The notes under the pieces: generated by a model | What the model saw: the letters and a program-made list of their open reading frames with translations, nothing else | What the model was told of the DNA's origin: nothing | Databases searched by the model: none | Made by a program: the position numbers and the translations under genes | Assembly: GCA_020028595.1 (NCBI GenBank) | Contig: JAIBHQ010000043.1 | Coordinates: forward strand, 1 to 7,010 | Reading direction: 5' to 3' | DNA: 7,010 nt | DNA from: Nitrospirota bacterium | GTDB lineage: Bacteria > Nitrospirota > Nitrospiria > Nitrospirales > Nitrospiraceae | Shown here: positions 1 to 5,467 of the stretch, piece by piece | Layout of the letters: every line of letters starts with the position of its first letter | Position numbering within the stretch: position 1 is the first letter of the stretch

Positions 1-1079
1 CCATACTGGAAACGCGTGGCCGGCACGTAGGGCAGGGACACATCGCCCATGCCGTCGATCAGCACGGCCGAAAACGCGCCCTTCACCGATTCCACGAACG
101 GCACCCCGAATAACACCGGCGTGTCGAGCGCCTCGACCAAAATATCCTGGCGCAGGCCGAAGGAGGACTCCGGCAGCCTGTCTGCAGCAACGACAAATTC
201 CCCCTCCAGCGACCGGGCCAACGGCTGCCGGTCGTGAAGCGTGTTCGACCAGGAGCGCCCGTCGTACGCATCGTAGGACGCACCACGGAAGTAGGTGCGT
301 TCGATCAGGGGCCCTTTGTGGTCCGGAAACTCGATGCGCATCACGACCGTATTGTCCAGCTTGACCGATCCCACCATGCCCAAATCCACTTTTTCTGAAA
401 ATCCGGACATGCGGATCAGGTCTCCGCGGTTTTTTTCAAAAAAGCCGGCGCCGATGCGCGGCGTGACGATAAAAATCAGCAACGTCAGGCACAAGGCGCC
501 GATCGCAATCCCATTGGTGCTCCAGAAAAATCGGCTCGTGATCGTGCCTGGCTGGCGGGCCTGGGCCGCAGCAAGCGCGGTCATACCCGCCGCCTGTGCT
601 TCTTCGGCTTCACTGCGCAAATGGTAGAGCAACAGCGTCCAGATCGCCGTCAGGAGATAGGCGGCAAACACCGCCGCGTACCAGAGCTCCAGCGTCAGCG
701 CAGCCGCGCCAAGCAACTCCATCAGGCTGATCACATACAGATGAAGAAAATCTTTACGTGCCCGCAGCGTGAAGAGCTTCTGAATCATCAGGACAACGAG
801 GAAGTGGATTCCGGCGGGCAGCAGATCTCCGGAAATCCAGAAGAGATCCGCGAACATGAAGAGAAACGCGGCGAGCATGAGCCCGGTCCACGTCTGTTGC
901 GAGAGCGTGAACAGGCCCCCCGCAGACCCGTAGCCCAGGGCATGGGCCAGGCCGGCGGCGAGTGCCGCTCCGCCAGCCACCGCAAGCCATGCCGGAAGCT
1001 CGCCCGTCAGCACCAGGCCCGCAAAACCCGTCGTGGCGAGAAGAATCGAACTGAGCCGGAACGCGGCGTCGAGATTCAC
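1..1079 (-). CDS. tgpA: TgpA-type membrane transglutaminase-like protein (DUF3488 N-terminal part), 3' end off the window
   Basis: Third gene of the MoxR/DUF58/TgpA operon. I translated it directly from the minus strand: a GTG at 1079-1077 opens a frame with no stop for 359 codons, out of the left edge. The start overlaps the DUF58 stop as GTGA, and GAGGGAG lies just upstream, so translational coupling is likely. Hydrophobic segments lie near residues 8-27, 30-48, 66-83, 89-100, 111-131, 134-152 and 188-206. The block FLHLYVISLMELLGAAALTL (residues 111-130) is typical of TgpA/DUF3488. After the last membrane segment an extracytoplasmic region begins (VTPRIGAGFFEKNRGD, then GFSEKVDLGMVGSVKLDNTV near 226-244, and RTYFRGASYDAYDGRSW near 261-277), as in the family. 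The Cys-His-Asp transglutaminase core and any C-terminal DUF4129 would lie beyond the window, so catalytic competence cannot be judged. Family members usually have about 650-750 residues, so roughly half is visible. Family assignment is strong; the substrate is unknown. Confidence 0.88.
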   Translation of the reverse strand, partial: MNLDAAFRLSSILLATTGFAGLVLTGELPAWLAVAGGAALAAGLAHALGYGSAGGLFTLSQQTWTGLMLAAFLFMFADLFWISGDLLPAGIHFLVVLMIQKLFTLRARKDFLHLYVISLMELLGAAALTLELWYAAVFAAYLLTAIWTLLLYHLRSEAEEAQAAGMTALAAAQARQPGTITSRFFWSTNGIAIGALCLTLLIFIVTPRIGAGFFEKNRGDLIRMSGFSEKVDLGMVGSVKLDNTVVMRIEFPDHKGPLIERTYFRGASYDAYDGRSWSNTLHDRQPLARSLEGEFVVAADRLPESSFGLRQDILVEALDTPVLFGVPFVESVKGAFSAVLIDGMGDVSLPYVPATRFQY

Positions 1080-2206
1080 GTCTCCCTCACCATATAGTCG
1101 GTCGCCATGATGAATCGACCCACGCCACGGCAGGCCGACATGACCGCCGGATCCGGCCAACTCAGCACGATGAGCGTCAATTCACCCGGCACCGTCTGCC
1201 CGGCCAGCGCGAGCATGGCCGCCGGGACAGGCAACCCCGCGGCAACGGGACGGCACAGTGCCAGCGCGCGGAGGATCGCGTCATACTGGGCCTCGCCGGT
1301 CCCGACCGGGATTTCCTGTTCACCGACCAGCAGGCGAATCGCATGGCCCTGCTGGTGGAAAAATGCGACGAGCGACGCCGTCAGGCTCACGGCCCGTTCA
1401 AACGACGGCTGCGCGTGCTCCGGCACCGCCGTCGGCAGGACCAGCGCCACGCGGTGCTGATCCTCGGCTTCAGTTTCCCGAACCATCAGCCGACGCTGGC
1501 GCGCCGTCGTTTTCCAGTGGATCGCCCGCGAATCGTCCCCGTCGTGATACCGCCGCAGATTATAGAGCGCCACGCCGGGACCTCGACGGGACACGGCATG
1601 ATCGTGCCCCCGTGTCGTCAGATCCTGAGCCAGCGCCATCGGCAGCGGTGTGATCTCCGGATAGACAATGGTCTCGGAAGCCATCGGCAGCGTCGCCGCT
1701 TTCAGAAACAAGCCGAATGGAAACCGGGTCAGCAGCTTGATCCCTTCAATGCGGTGCAGGCCCCGTTGCGCCACCAGCATCGAATAGGAGTGCACCGTCA
1801 CCGACCGGGGCGGGGCATGGAGCAGATAAATGCCCCGATCCACGGCCGCGCCGGCCACGACGTCCTGGACCCGCAACGAAAATGTCGGCACCCGCGCTTT
1901 GCGGTTGGCGATCGAGAGCGAGACCGTGGCCGATTGGTTGGCGAACACGCGATCCGGCAGGCGCCGACGGAACTCGAGTTGCTTGAGGCTTTGCTCCGAG
2001 AGCAACCCGGACATGACGATGAGGCTGAGCAGCATCGCCAGCAGCAGATAGAGAAGATTATTGCCCGTGTTGATCGCCGCCACCCCGACGGCCAGGGTCA
2101 GCAGGACGTAGCGCATGCCTTCAGGCGTCAACCGAATCGAGCGATAGCGGTAGAACCAGCGAAACGACTCGCGAATACGCTCAAGCATGGGGGACATCAC
2201 AAGCAC
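1076..2206 (-). CDS. DUF58 domain protein, partner of the MoxR ATPase
   Basis: A 376-residue protein with the hallmarks of DUF58 proteins encoded beside MoxR ATPases. Two adjacent membrane segments lie near residues 32-47 and 51-68. A beta-rich region follows, with the family motif TRFPFGLF at about 160-167. The signature stretch LRRYHDGDDSRAIHWKTTAR lies at about 217-236, followed by QRRLMVRE. Its C-terminal half resembles a von Willebrand A-like fold in many relatives, but I do not see a clear MIDAS DxSxS here. It sits 66 bases downstream of the MoxR gene and overlaps the transglutaminase gene by four bases (GTGA), so it belongs to the same transcript. The start is uncertain: GTG at 2206, ATG at 2197 and ATG at 2188 are in frame within 18 bases, and none has a convincing Shine-Dalgarno. 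The ATG at 2197 may be the real one. The biochemical function is not established for the family; a role in envelope assembly or stress with MoxR is inferred. Confidence 0.9.
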   Translation of the reverse strand: MLVMSPMLERIRESFRWFYRYRSIRLTPEGMRYVLLTLAVGVAAINTGNNLLYLLLAMLLSLIVMSGLLSEQSLKQLEFRRRLPDRVFANQSATVSLSIANRKARVPTFSLRVQDVVAGAAVDRGIYLLHAPPRSVTVHSYSMLVAQRGLHRIEGIKLLTRFPFGLFLKAATLPMASETIVYPEITPLPMALAQDLTTRGHDHAVSRRGPGVALYNLRRYHDGDDSRAIHWKTTARQRRLMVRETEAEDQHRVALVLPTAVPEHAQPSFERAVSLTASLVAFFHQQGHAIRLLVGEQEIPVGTGEAQYDAILRALALCRPVAAGLPVPAAMLALAGQTVPGELTLIVLSWPDPAVMSACRGVGRFIMATDYMVRET

Positions 2207-2239
2207 GAGACGAGAGACAAAAAGAACATTTTCAGGTCC

Positions 2240-2270
2240 CGGGGCCCGCGCCTCGAGCCCCGAGCCGGGG
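2240..2270 (-). other. Two mutually exclusive GC-rich hairpins between the MoxR and DUF58 genes
   Basis: The 66-base gap between the two operon genes can form either of two stems in the minus-strand RNA. One is CCCCG-GCT-CGGGG (2270-2258, 5-bp stem). The other is CGGGGC paired with GCCCCG (2262-2257 with 2245-2240, 6-bp stem, 11-base loop). They share the CGGGG segment, so only one can form at a time. A U-rich stretch (TTCTTTTTG) starts about 12 bases after the second stem, too far for a standard intrinsic terminator. The pairing is seen directly; any regulatory role, such as setting the dose of DUF58 and TgpA relative to MoxR, is inference. Confidence 0.35.
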
Positions 2271-2272
2271 AG

Positions 2273-3211
2273 TTACAACGGCACCGGCACCGACTCGACG
2301 AGATCGCGGATAATCTGCTGAGCTTCTTCGAATCGTCCGCGCCCTCCCTGATTGGCCGCAAGCATGACCCGATGCGACAAGACAATCGGGGCCAATTCCT
2401 TGATGTCGTCGGGGAGACAGTAGTCGCGCCCGCGCACCAGCGCCAGGGCCTTGGCGGCCTTATGGAGCGCCATGGCGCCGCGGGTGCTCACGCCCAGAGC
2501 CAGCAGGTCGCTGCGCCGGGTGGCCGCCACGATCGCCAGCAGATATTCCATCAAGCTCTCGTCGAGGCGGACCTTTTCCACATGATTGTGCAACTCCTGC
2601 ACGTCCTGCAAGGTCAGCGCCGGCTGCAACTCGTCAGCCGGGTGCAGCGCCTGCTGCCGCTCCAGAATCTTTTTTTCCTCCGCCGCGTCGGGATACCCGA
2701 TGCGAATCCGCATGAGAAAACGGTCCAGCTGCGACTCCGGCAGTGGAAATGTTCCGTGATACTCCACGGGATTCTGCGTGGCAATGACCATAAACGGCTG
2801 CGGCAGCGCATAGGTGACGCTGTCCACCGAGACCTGCGCATCGTTCATCGCTTCCAGCAAACAGCTCTGCGTCTTGGGAGTCGTCCGGTTGATTTCGTCG
2901 GCCAGCACAATATTCGCGAAGATGGGGCCCGGTCGAAACTCAAACGCCTGCTTCTGCTGATGAAAGATCGAGACGCCGAGAATGTCTGACGGGAGCAAAT
3001 CGCTCGTGAACTGGATTCGCTTGAACGAGCAATCCAGCGAACGGGCCAGACTGTGCGCCAATGTTGTCTTACCCACGCCGGGCACGTCTTCGATCAGGAG
3101 GTGGCCGCGCGCCAAAAGCGCCACCACCGCCAGTTCCACGACCGCGGCTTTGCCCTTGATGATGTGCTCGATATTGGACTGAATGGCCTGGATTTTTTTT
3201 GCGACGTCCAT
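2273..3211 (-). CDS. MoxR-family AAA+ ATPase
   Basis: A 312-residue cytoplasmic MoxR ATPase. Visible motifs: Walker A GVGKTT (residues 45-50, in EDVPGVGKTTLAHSLARS), Walker B IVLADE (101-106, then INRTTPKTQSCLLEAM), sensor 1 in VIATQNPVE (142-150), the FPLPESQLDRF block (155-165), and sensor 2 in GVSTRGAMAL (240-249). The C-terminal helical lid spans about 195-312. Length is normal for the family (about 310-330). I chose ATG at 3211 because GAGGAA lies just upstream. An in-frame GTG at 3247 would add 12 poorly conserved-looking residues and has no such site. The gene leads the operon with DUF58 and TgpA. MoxR proteins are thought to act as ATP-driven chaperones or remodelling factors, usually with a VWA or DUF58 partner. 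Two long A-runs in the coding strand stand out: A8 at codons 4-7 (3200-3193), and A7 giving an in-frame A_AAA_AAG at codons 179-181. Confidence 0.95.
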   Translation of the reverse strand: MDVAKKIQAIQSNIEHIIKGKAAVVELAVVALLARGHLLIEDVPGVGKTTLAHSLARSLDCSFKRIQFTSDLLPSDILGVSIFHQQKQAFEFRPGPIFANIVLADEINRTTPKTQSCLLEAMNDAQVSVDSVTYALPQPFMVIATQNPVEYHGTFPLPESQLDRFLMRIRIGYPDAAEEKKILERQQALHPADELQPALTLQDVQELHNHVEKVRLDESLMEYLLAIVAATRRSDLLALGVSTRGAMALHKAAKALALVRGRDYCLPDDIKELAPIVLSHRVMLAANQGGRGRFEEAQQIIRDLVESVPVPL

Positions 3212-3265
3212 GGTTCCTCGGATTATGAAGCCGGGCGGTCTACGCACCGGTAGGCAAGTGCGAAA

Positions 3266-3294
3266 AGTGTAGCAAACGCCTTTCGGACCGTCAA
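3266..3294 (-). promoter_or_regulatory. Predicted sigma70-type promoter of the MoxR operon
   Basis: On the minus strand TTGACG (3294-3289, 5 of 6 matches to the -35 consensus) is followed after exactly 17 bases by TACACT (3271-3266, 4 of 6 to the -10). Transcription would start near 3259, giving a leader of about 48 bases to the ATG at 3211. It lies in the only gap between the methyltransferase-like gene and the MoxR gene, which fits its role. It is predicted from sequence only. Confidence 0.6.
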
Positions 3295-3303
3295 TTTTGC
3301 TAC
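3269..3303. repeat. Perfect 8-bp inverted repeat framing the MoxR promoter
   Basis: GTAGCAAA (3269-3276) and its exact reverse complement TTTGCTAC (3296-3303) are separated by 19 bases. One arm touches the -10 box (shared bases 3269-3271) and the other lies just upstream of the -35 box, also covering the stop codon of the upstream gene. It could be an operator bound by a dimeric regulator, or a weak stem at the end of the upstream transcript. There is no good U-tract (only TTTT shortly after on the minus strand), so a terminator is less likely. Confidence 0.45.
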
Positions 3304-4358
3304 GGAACGGAGCCGAGGCCGGATGTCTCCCGTTCGGGCACGAGAACCAGGCACCAGGGCAGGGATTCTTCGATCATCTCGTTGAACCGGCGCGCGGTCG
3401 AGCTGGCCGGCATGCCCGGGAAGACCGCACCGCGGCGAATCTCCACATACCGAAATCGATAGGAGCCGGTCGGCCGGCCGGGCCCGGACGGAATGTCGGC
3501 TCGCAGCTCTGCCAGATCGGACAGGAGGACCGACCCGCCCACAGGCAAGGCCATGAGCCGCTGGTGGATCGTTCCGAACAGCTCGGCGATGAGCGCGGGG
3601 GTGAAGATCGCATCGGCCGGGCGCAGGCCCGGATCGGCCACAAGCTGGGCAAGTAATTCCCAGAACACCTCGCTGTCCACGGACGTGAGCACGCACAACT
3701 CGCCGCGACGCGCCAGAATGTCCAGCAAGGCCAACGGCCCGCGAATCTCGAATTTCCAGGGTGGAAATAATAGGGCCCGCCCCCGGTGCAGAACCTCGAG
3801 CGCCTCTTCGCCGCCCTCGCGCACCACCTTGAACTCGCCCTTGGTCTGCTGCAAATGCCGATCCATGACGGCCGGAGAGATGCGTGAAGGCTCAAGCGCG
3901 AAGGTCGGCGTGGCCGGTGCATGACACGTCACGATCGTGTAGCGGGGGAGGAGATCCGGAAGCAGCGCGGGGGCCAGCATATCGACGCCGCCCCAAAACC
4001 GAAAGTGCAGGCGATCGGTCCGTTGCAGCCGTGCGAGCCGGCTGGGATCCGCGTGCAATGGGCCGCCGAACATCGACCCGGGGCGCAGCCGGTCGAGTCC
4101 GTGAACGGTCAGCGCGTGGCCCCGGGTCTTCACAGGCGGCAGGTACTGGGCCGCCAACTCGTCGATGAAGGAGAGATCGCCCGCGCCGAGGTCCAGGAGC
4201 GACGGCGAGTCCGTATCGAGCAGCAGGTCGTACGGACTGCGATGGCCCCGGAGGAAAAGCTCAATCTCGTTCGAAGAACGAACCGCCATACGTCGCCGCA
4301 GACTATCGCCCAAGTTTCCAGGCGTCAAGCGGCACCGTCTTGTCATCTGAGCGCCCAC
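3300..4358 (-). CDS. Uncharacterised protein with class I SAM-methyltransferase-like motif
   Basis: A 352-residue soluble protein that I do not recognise as a named family. It shows a probable Rossmann motif I, SLLDLGAGDLSF (residues 53-64), an acidic residue after the next strand (VHGLDRLRPG, D89), and a strand YTIVTCHAPAT (140-150) where a motif IV would fall. These suggest a SAM-dependent methyltransferase-like fold. The glycine pattern GAGD is acceptable, but the substrate side is unassignable. The C-terminal half is rich in aliphatic helices and lacks signal or membrane segments. The start is uncertain: GTG 4358 has GGAGGG two bases upstream, ATG 4346 has no close ribosome site, and ATG 4292 falls just before EIELFL. 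It precedes the MoxR operon on the same strand but is separated from it by an independent promoter, so a functional link is not implied. It diverges from the CDGSH gene across a 124-base gap containing heptamer repeats. No clear promoter of its own was found. Confidence 0.75.
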   Translation of the reverse strand: MGAQMTRRCRLTPGNLGDSLRRRMAVRSSNEIELFLRGHRSPYDLLLDTDSPSLLDLGAGDLSFIDELAAQYLPPVKTRGHALTVHGLDRLRPGSMFGGPLHADPSRLARLQRTDRLHFRFWGGVDMLAPALLPDLLPRYTIVTCHAPATPTFALEPSRISPAVMDRHLQQTKGEFKVVREGGEEALEVLHRGRALLFPPWKFEIRGPLALLDILARRGELCVLTSVDSEVFWELLAQLVADPGLRPADAIFTPALIAELFGTIHQRLMALPVGGSVLLSDLAELRADIPSGPGRPTGSYRFRYVEIRRGAVFPGMPASSTARRFNEMIEESLPWCLVLVPERETSGLGSVP

Positions 4359-4390
4359 GGCCCTCCGCGCCGCTGCAAGTAACGTAGACG

Positions 4391-4418
4391 ATGGGCCATA
4401 GGCTATTGGCGATGGGAA
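4391..4418. repeat. Degenerate heptamer array 1 (four 7-bp units)
   Basis: Four consecutive 7-mers read ATGGGCC, ATAGGCT, ATTGGCG, ATGGGAA. On the minus strand they match the same CCCATCG-like family as array 2, so arrays 1 and 2 form an imperfect inverted repeat: 4394-4417 against 4447-4470, 19 of 24 positions identical. The third unit contains the TTGGCG that serves as the predicted -35 box of the CDGSH gene. Confidence 0.6.
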
Positions 4419-4435
4419 GTCCTATCGGGTACAAT
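4406..4435 (+). promoter_or_regulatory. Predicted sigma70-type promoter of the CDGSH gene
   Basis: TTGGCG (4406-4411, 4 of 6 to -35 consensus), an 18-base spacer, and TACAAT (4430-4435, 5 of 6 to -10). Transcription would begin near 4442, at the first base of heptamer array 2, giving an untranslated leader of about 40 bases that is mostly repeat. The same TACAAT -10 hexamer recurs at both predicted promoters near 6134-6201, which supports it. Confidence 0.5.
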
Positions 4436-4440
4436 TGCAG

Positions 4441-4468
4441 CCCATGACCCATCGCCTATTGCCCATAG
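4441..4468. repeat. Degenerate heptamer array 2 (four 7-bp units)
   Basis: Units CCCATGA, CCCATCG, CCTATTG, CCCATAG follow each other without gaps and are inverted relative to array 1. The array fills the space between the predicted transcription start and the Shine-Dalgarno GAGGAGGAG (4472-4480) of the CDGSH gene. Paired with array 1 it could form a long imperfect hairpin or cruciform around the -10 box. Confidence 0.6.
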
Positions 4469-4482
4469 CCTGAGGAGGAGAC

Positions 4483-4722
4483 ATGGCCGACGAACCAGTC
4501 ATCGCACAGCGTACGCCTTATGTCATGGAAATCGGGCCCGGCAAGTTCTATTGGTGCCGGTGCGGCAAATCGAAAAATCAACCGTTCTGCGACGGCTCGC
4601 ACACCGGCACGTCCTTCTCGCCGATGGAAGTGGAATTGACCGAGAACAAACGGGTCGCCTTCTGTGGCTGCAAGCACACCAAAAAACCGCCGTTCTGCGA
4701 CGGCACGCACTCACGCATCTGA
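4483..4722 (+). CDS. Tandem CDGSH-type iron-sulfur protein
   Basis: A 79-residue soluble protein made almost entirely of two CDGSH zinc-finger-like motifs, each binding a [2Fe-2S] cluster through three Cys and one His. Motif 1: C25, C27, C36, H40 in CRCGKSKNQPFCDGSH. Motif 2: C61, C63, C72, H76 in CGCKHTKKPPFCDGTH. All eight ligands and the CDG cores are intact, and the spacing matches the C-x-C-x8-C-x3-H pattern. This is the two-motif architecture of bacterial proteins related to mitochondrial CISD3, with no membrane anchor. ATG 4483 follows a very strong GAGGAGGAG, which fixes the start. The likely role is redox or Fe-S/electron transfer in the cytoplasm; the partner is unknown. Heptamer arrays lie on both sides. 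The glycosylase gene follows after 86 bases on the same strand and may be cotranscribed, without an obvious shared function. Confidence 0.93.
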   Translation: MADEPVIAQRTPYVMEIGPGKFYWCRCGKSKNQPFCDGSHTGTSFSPMEVELTENKRVAFCGCKHTKKPPFCDGTHSRI

Positions 4723-4772
4723 CCACATTCCCCGCTGAACGCAGACTGATGAACCGGGATTTCAATTCTGAG

Positions 4773-4800
4773 TTCATCGTTCATCATTCCTCGTTGATCG
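4773..4800. repeat. Degenerate heptamer array 3 (four 7-bp units)
   Basis: Units TTCATCG, TTCATCA, TTCCTCG, TTGATCG run without gaps and end eight bases before the glycosylase ATG. They share the CATCG core and phase with array 2 (CCCATCG). A single inverted unit, GATGAAC (4748-4754), mirrors GTTCATC (4772-4778) with a 17-base loop, so the inverted layout of arrays 1 and 2 is echoed here. Confidence 0.55.
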
Positions 4801-4808
4801 TTTAGACC

Positions 4809-5450
4809 ATGGCCCTGCTTCCCGCCAACGACCGCCGAGCCAGGAGAAAACCCGCCTCGCACGCAGCCGCCCGTCGCCACTTGGCCAATGCCGACCCGGG
4901 CATGCGCCGCATCATCGCGCGCGTTGGCCCCTGTTTGCTCAAACGATACCCGCGCTATTTTGTCACGCTCTGCGACTCGATCGTCTCGCAGCAGCTCTCC
5001 TCGCGCGTCGCCGAGGTTATCTTCAAGCGCTTCGAGGCGCTTTATTCCCATGGTCGCCCCACGCCACAACGCGTGGCCTCGACGCCGGTGCCGCGCCTCC
5101 GCACGGCAGGACTGTCCGGACAGAAGGCGCGTTACCTCAAGGAACTGGCCAAAGGATTCACCAGCGGGAAGATTCGACCGCATCGGTTCGCGCGGCAATC
5201 AAACGAAGAGATCATTGAGACGCTCACCGCCATCCATGGCATCGGCCGCTGGACGGCGGAGATGTTTCTGATGTTTTCGCTGAACCGATTGGACGTGCTG
5301 CCGGTGGATGATCTCGGCATCAAGAAAGCGATCCAACAAGCCTATGGCCTGCGCGTGCTGCCTAAGCCGGCGACGATCAGACGAATCGGCCGTCCCTGGC
5401 ATCCCTACGAAACCATCGCCAGCTGGTATTTGTGGCGAAGCCTGCGATGA
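4809..5450 (+). CDS. DNA-3-methyladenine glycosylase II, AlkA/HhH-GPD superfamily (short form)
   Basis: A 213-residue base-excision repair enzyme expected to remove 3-methyladenine and related alkylated bases, leaving abasic sites. The QQLS motif region SIVSQQLSSRVAEVIFKRF lies at residues 57-75. The helix-hairpin-helix LTAIHGIGRWTAEMFLMF spans 139-156. The GPD-loop catalytic aspartate is most likely D168 in LPVDDLGIKKA (164-174). The C-terminal RPWHPYETIASWYLWR (195-210) is typical of this group. It lacks the N-terminal domain of E. coli AlkA (282 residues), so it resembles the shorter bacterial and yeast Mag1-like enzymes. A TAG at 4803-4805 in the same frame makes ATG 4809 the earliest possible start, and HLANADP (24-30) already belongs to the domain, so this start is likely despite the lack of a Shine-Dalgarno; array 3 occupies that place. 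It converges with dedA, with 17 bases between the stops. Confidence 0.93.
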   Translation: MALLPANDRRARRKPASHAAARRHLANADPGMRRIIARVGPCLLKRYPRYFVTLCDSIVSQQLSSRVAEVIFKRFEALYSHGRPTPQRVASTPVPRLRTAGLSGQKARYLKELAKGFTSGKIRPHRFARQSNEEIIETLTAIHGIGRWTAEMFLMFSLNRLDVLPVDDLGIKKAIQQAYGLRVLPKPATIRRIGRPWHPYETIASWYLWRSLR

Positions 5451-5467
5451 CCGATTGAGCGTGCTTT

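Noticed and set aside
295..1097. Plus-strand open frames over the left end (110 and 158 codons)
   Set aside because: The minus strand here encodes TgpA with recognisable family motifs. The plus frames are low-complexity Arg/Glu/Gln shadows.
1343..2989. Long plus-strand open frame of 548 codons
   Set aside because: It lies antisense to the clearly homologous DUF58 and MoxR genes. Its Arg/His/Gln-rich composition is that of a shadow frame in GC-rich DNA.
3212..3247. Twelve-residue N-terminal extension of MoxR from GTG 3247
   Set aside because: The ATG at 3211 has GAGGAA just upstream and gives the usual family N-terminus; the extension has no ribosome site.
4391..4470. CRISPR or transposon end (MITE) interpretation of the inverted arrays
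   Set aside because: Units are 7 bp and contiguous with no spacers, and there are no target-site duplications or transposase remnants.
4523..5198. Minus-strand open frames (84 and 206 codons) over the CDGSH and glycosylase genes
   Set aside because: Both plus-strand genes have intact catalytic or ligand motifs; the opposite frames are unstructured shadows.
5451..5467. T-run (TTTTT) between glycosylase and dedA as an intrinsic terminator
   Set aside because: No stem of more than three base pairs precedes it on either strand.
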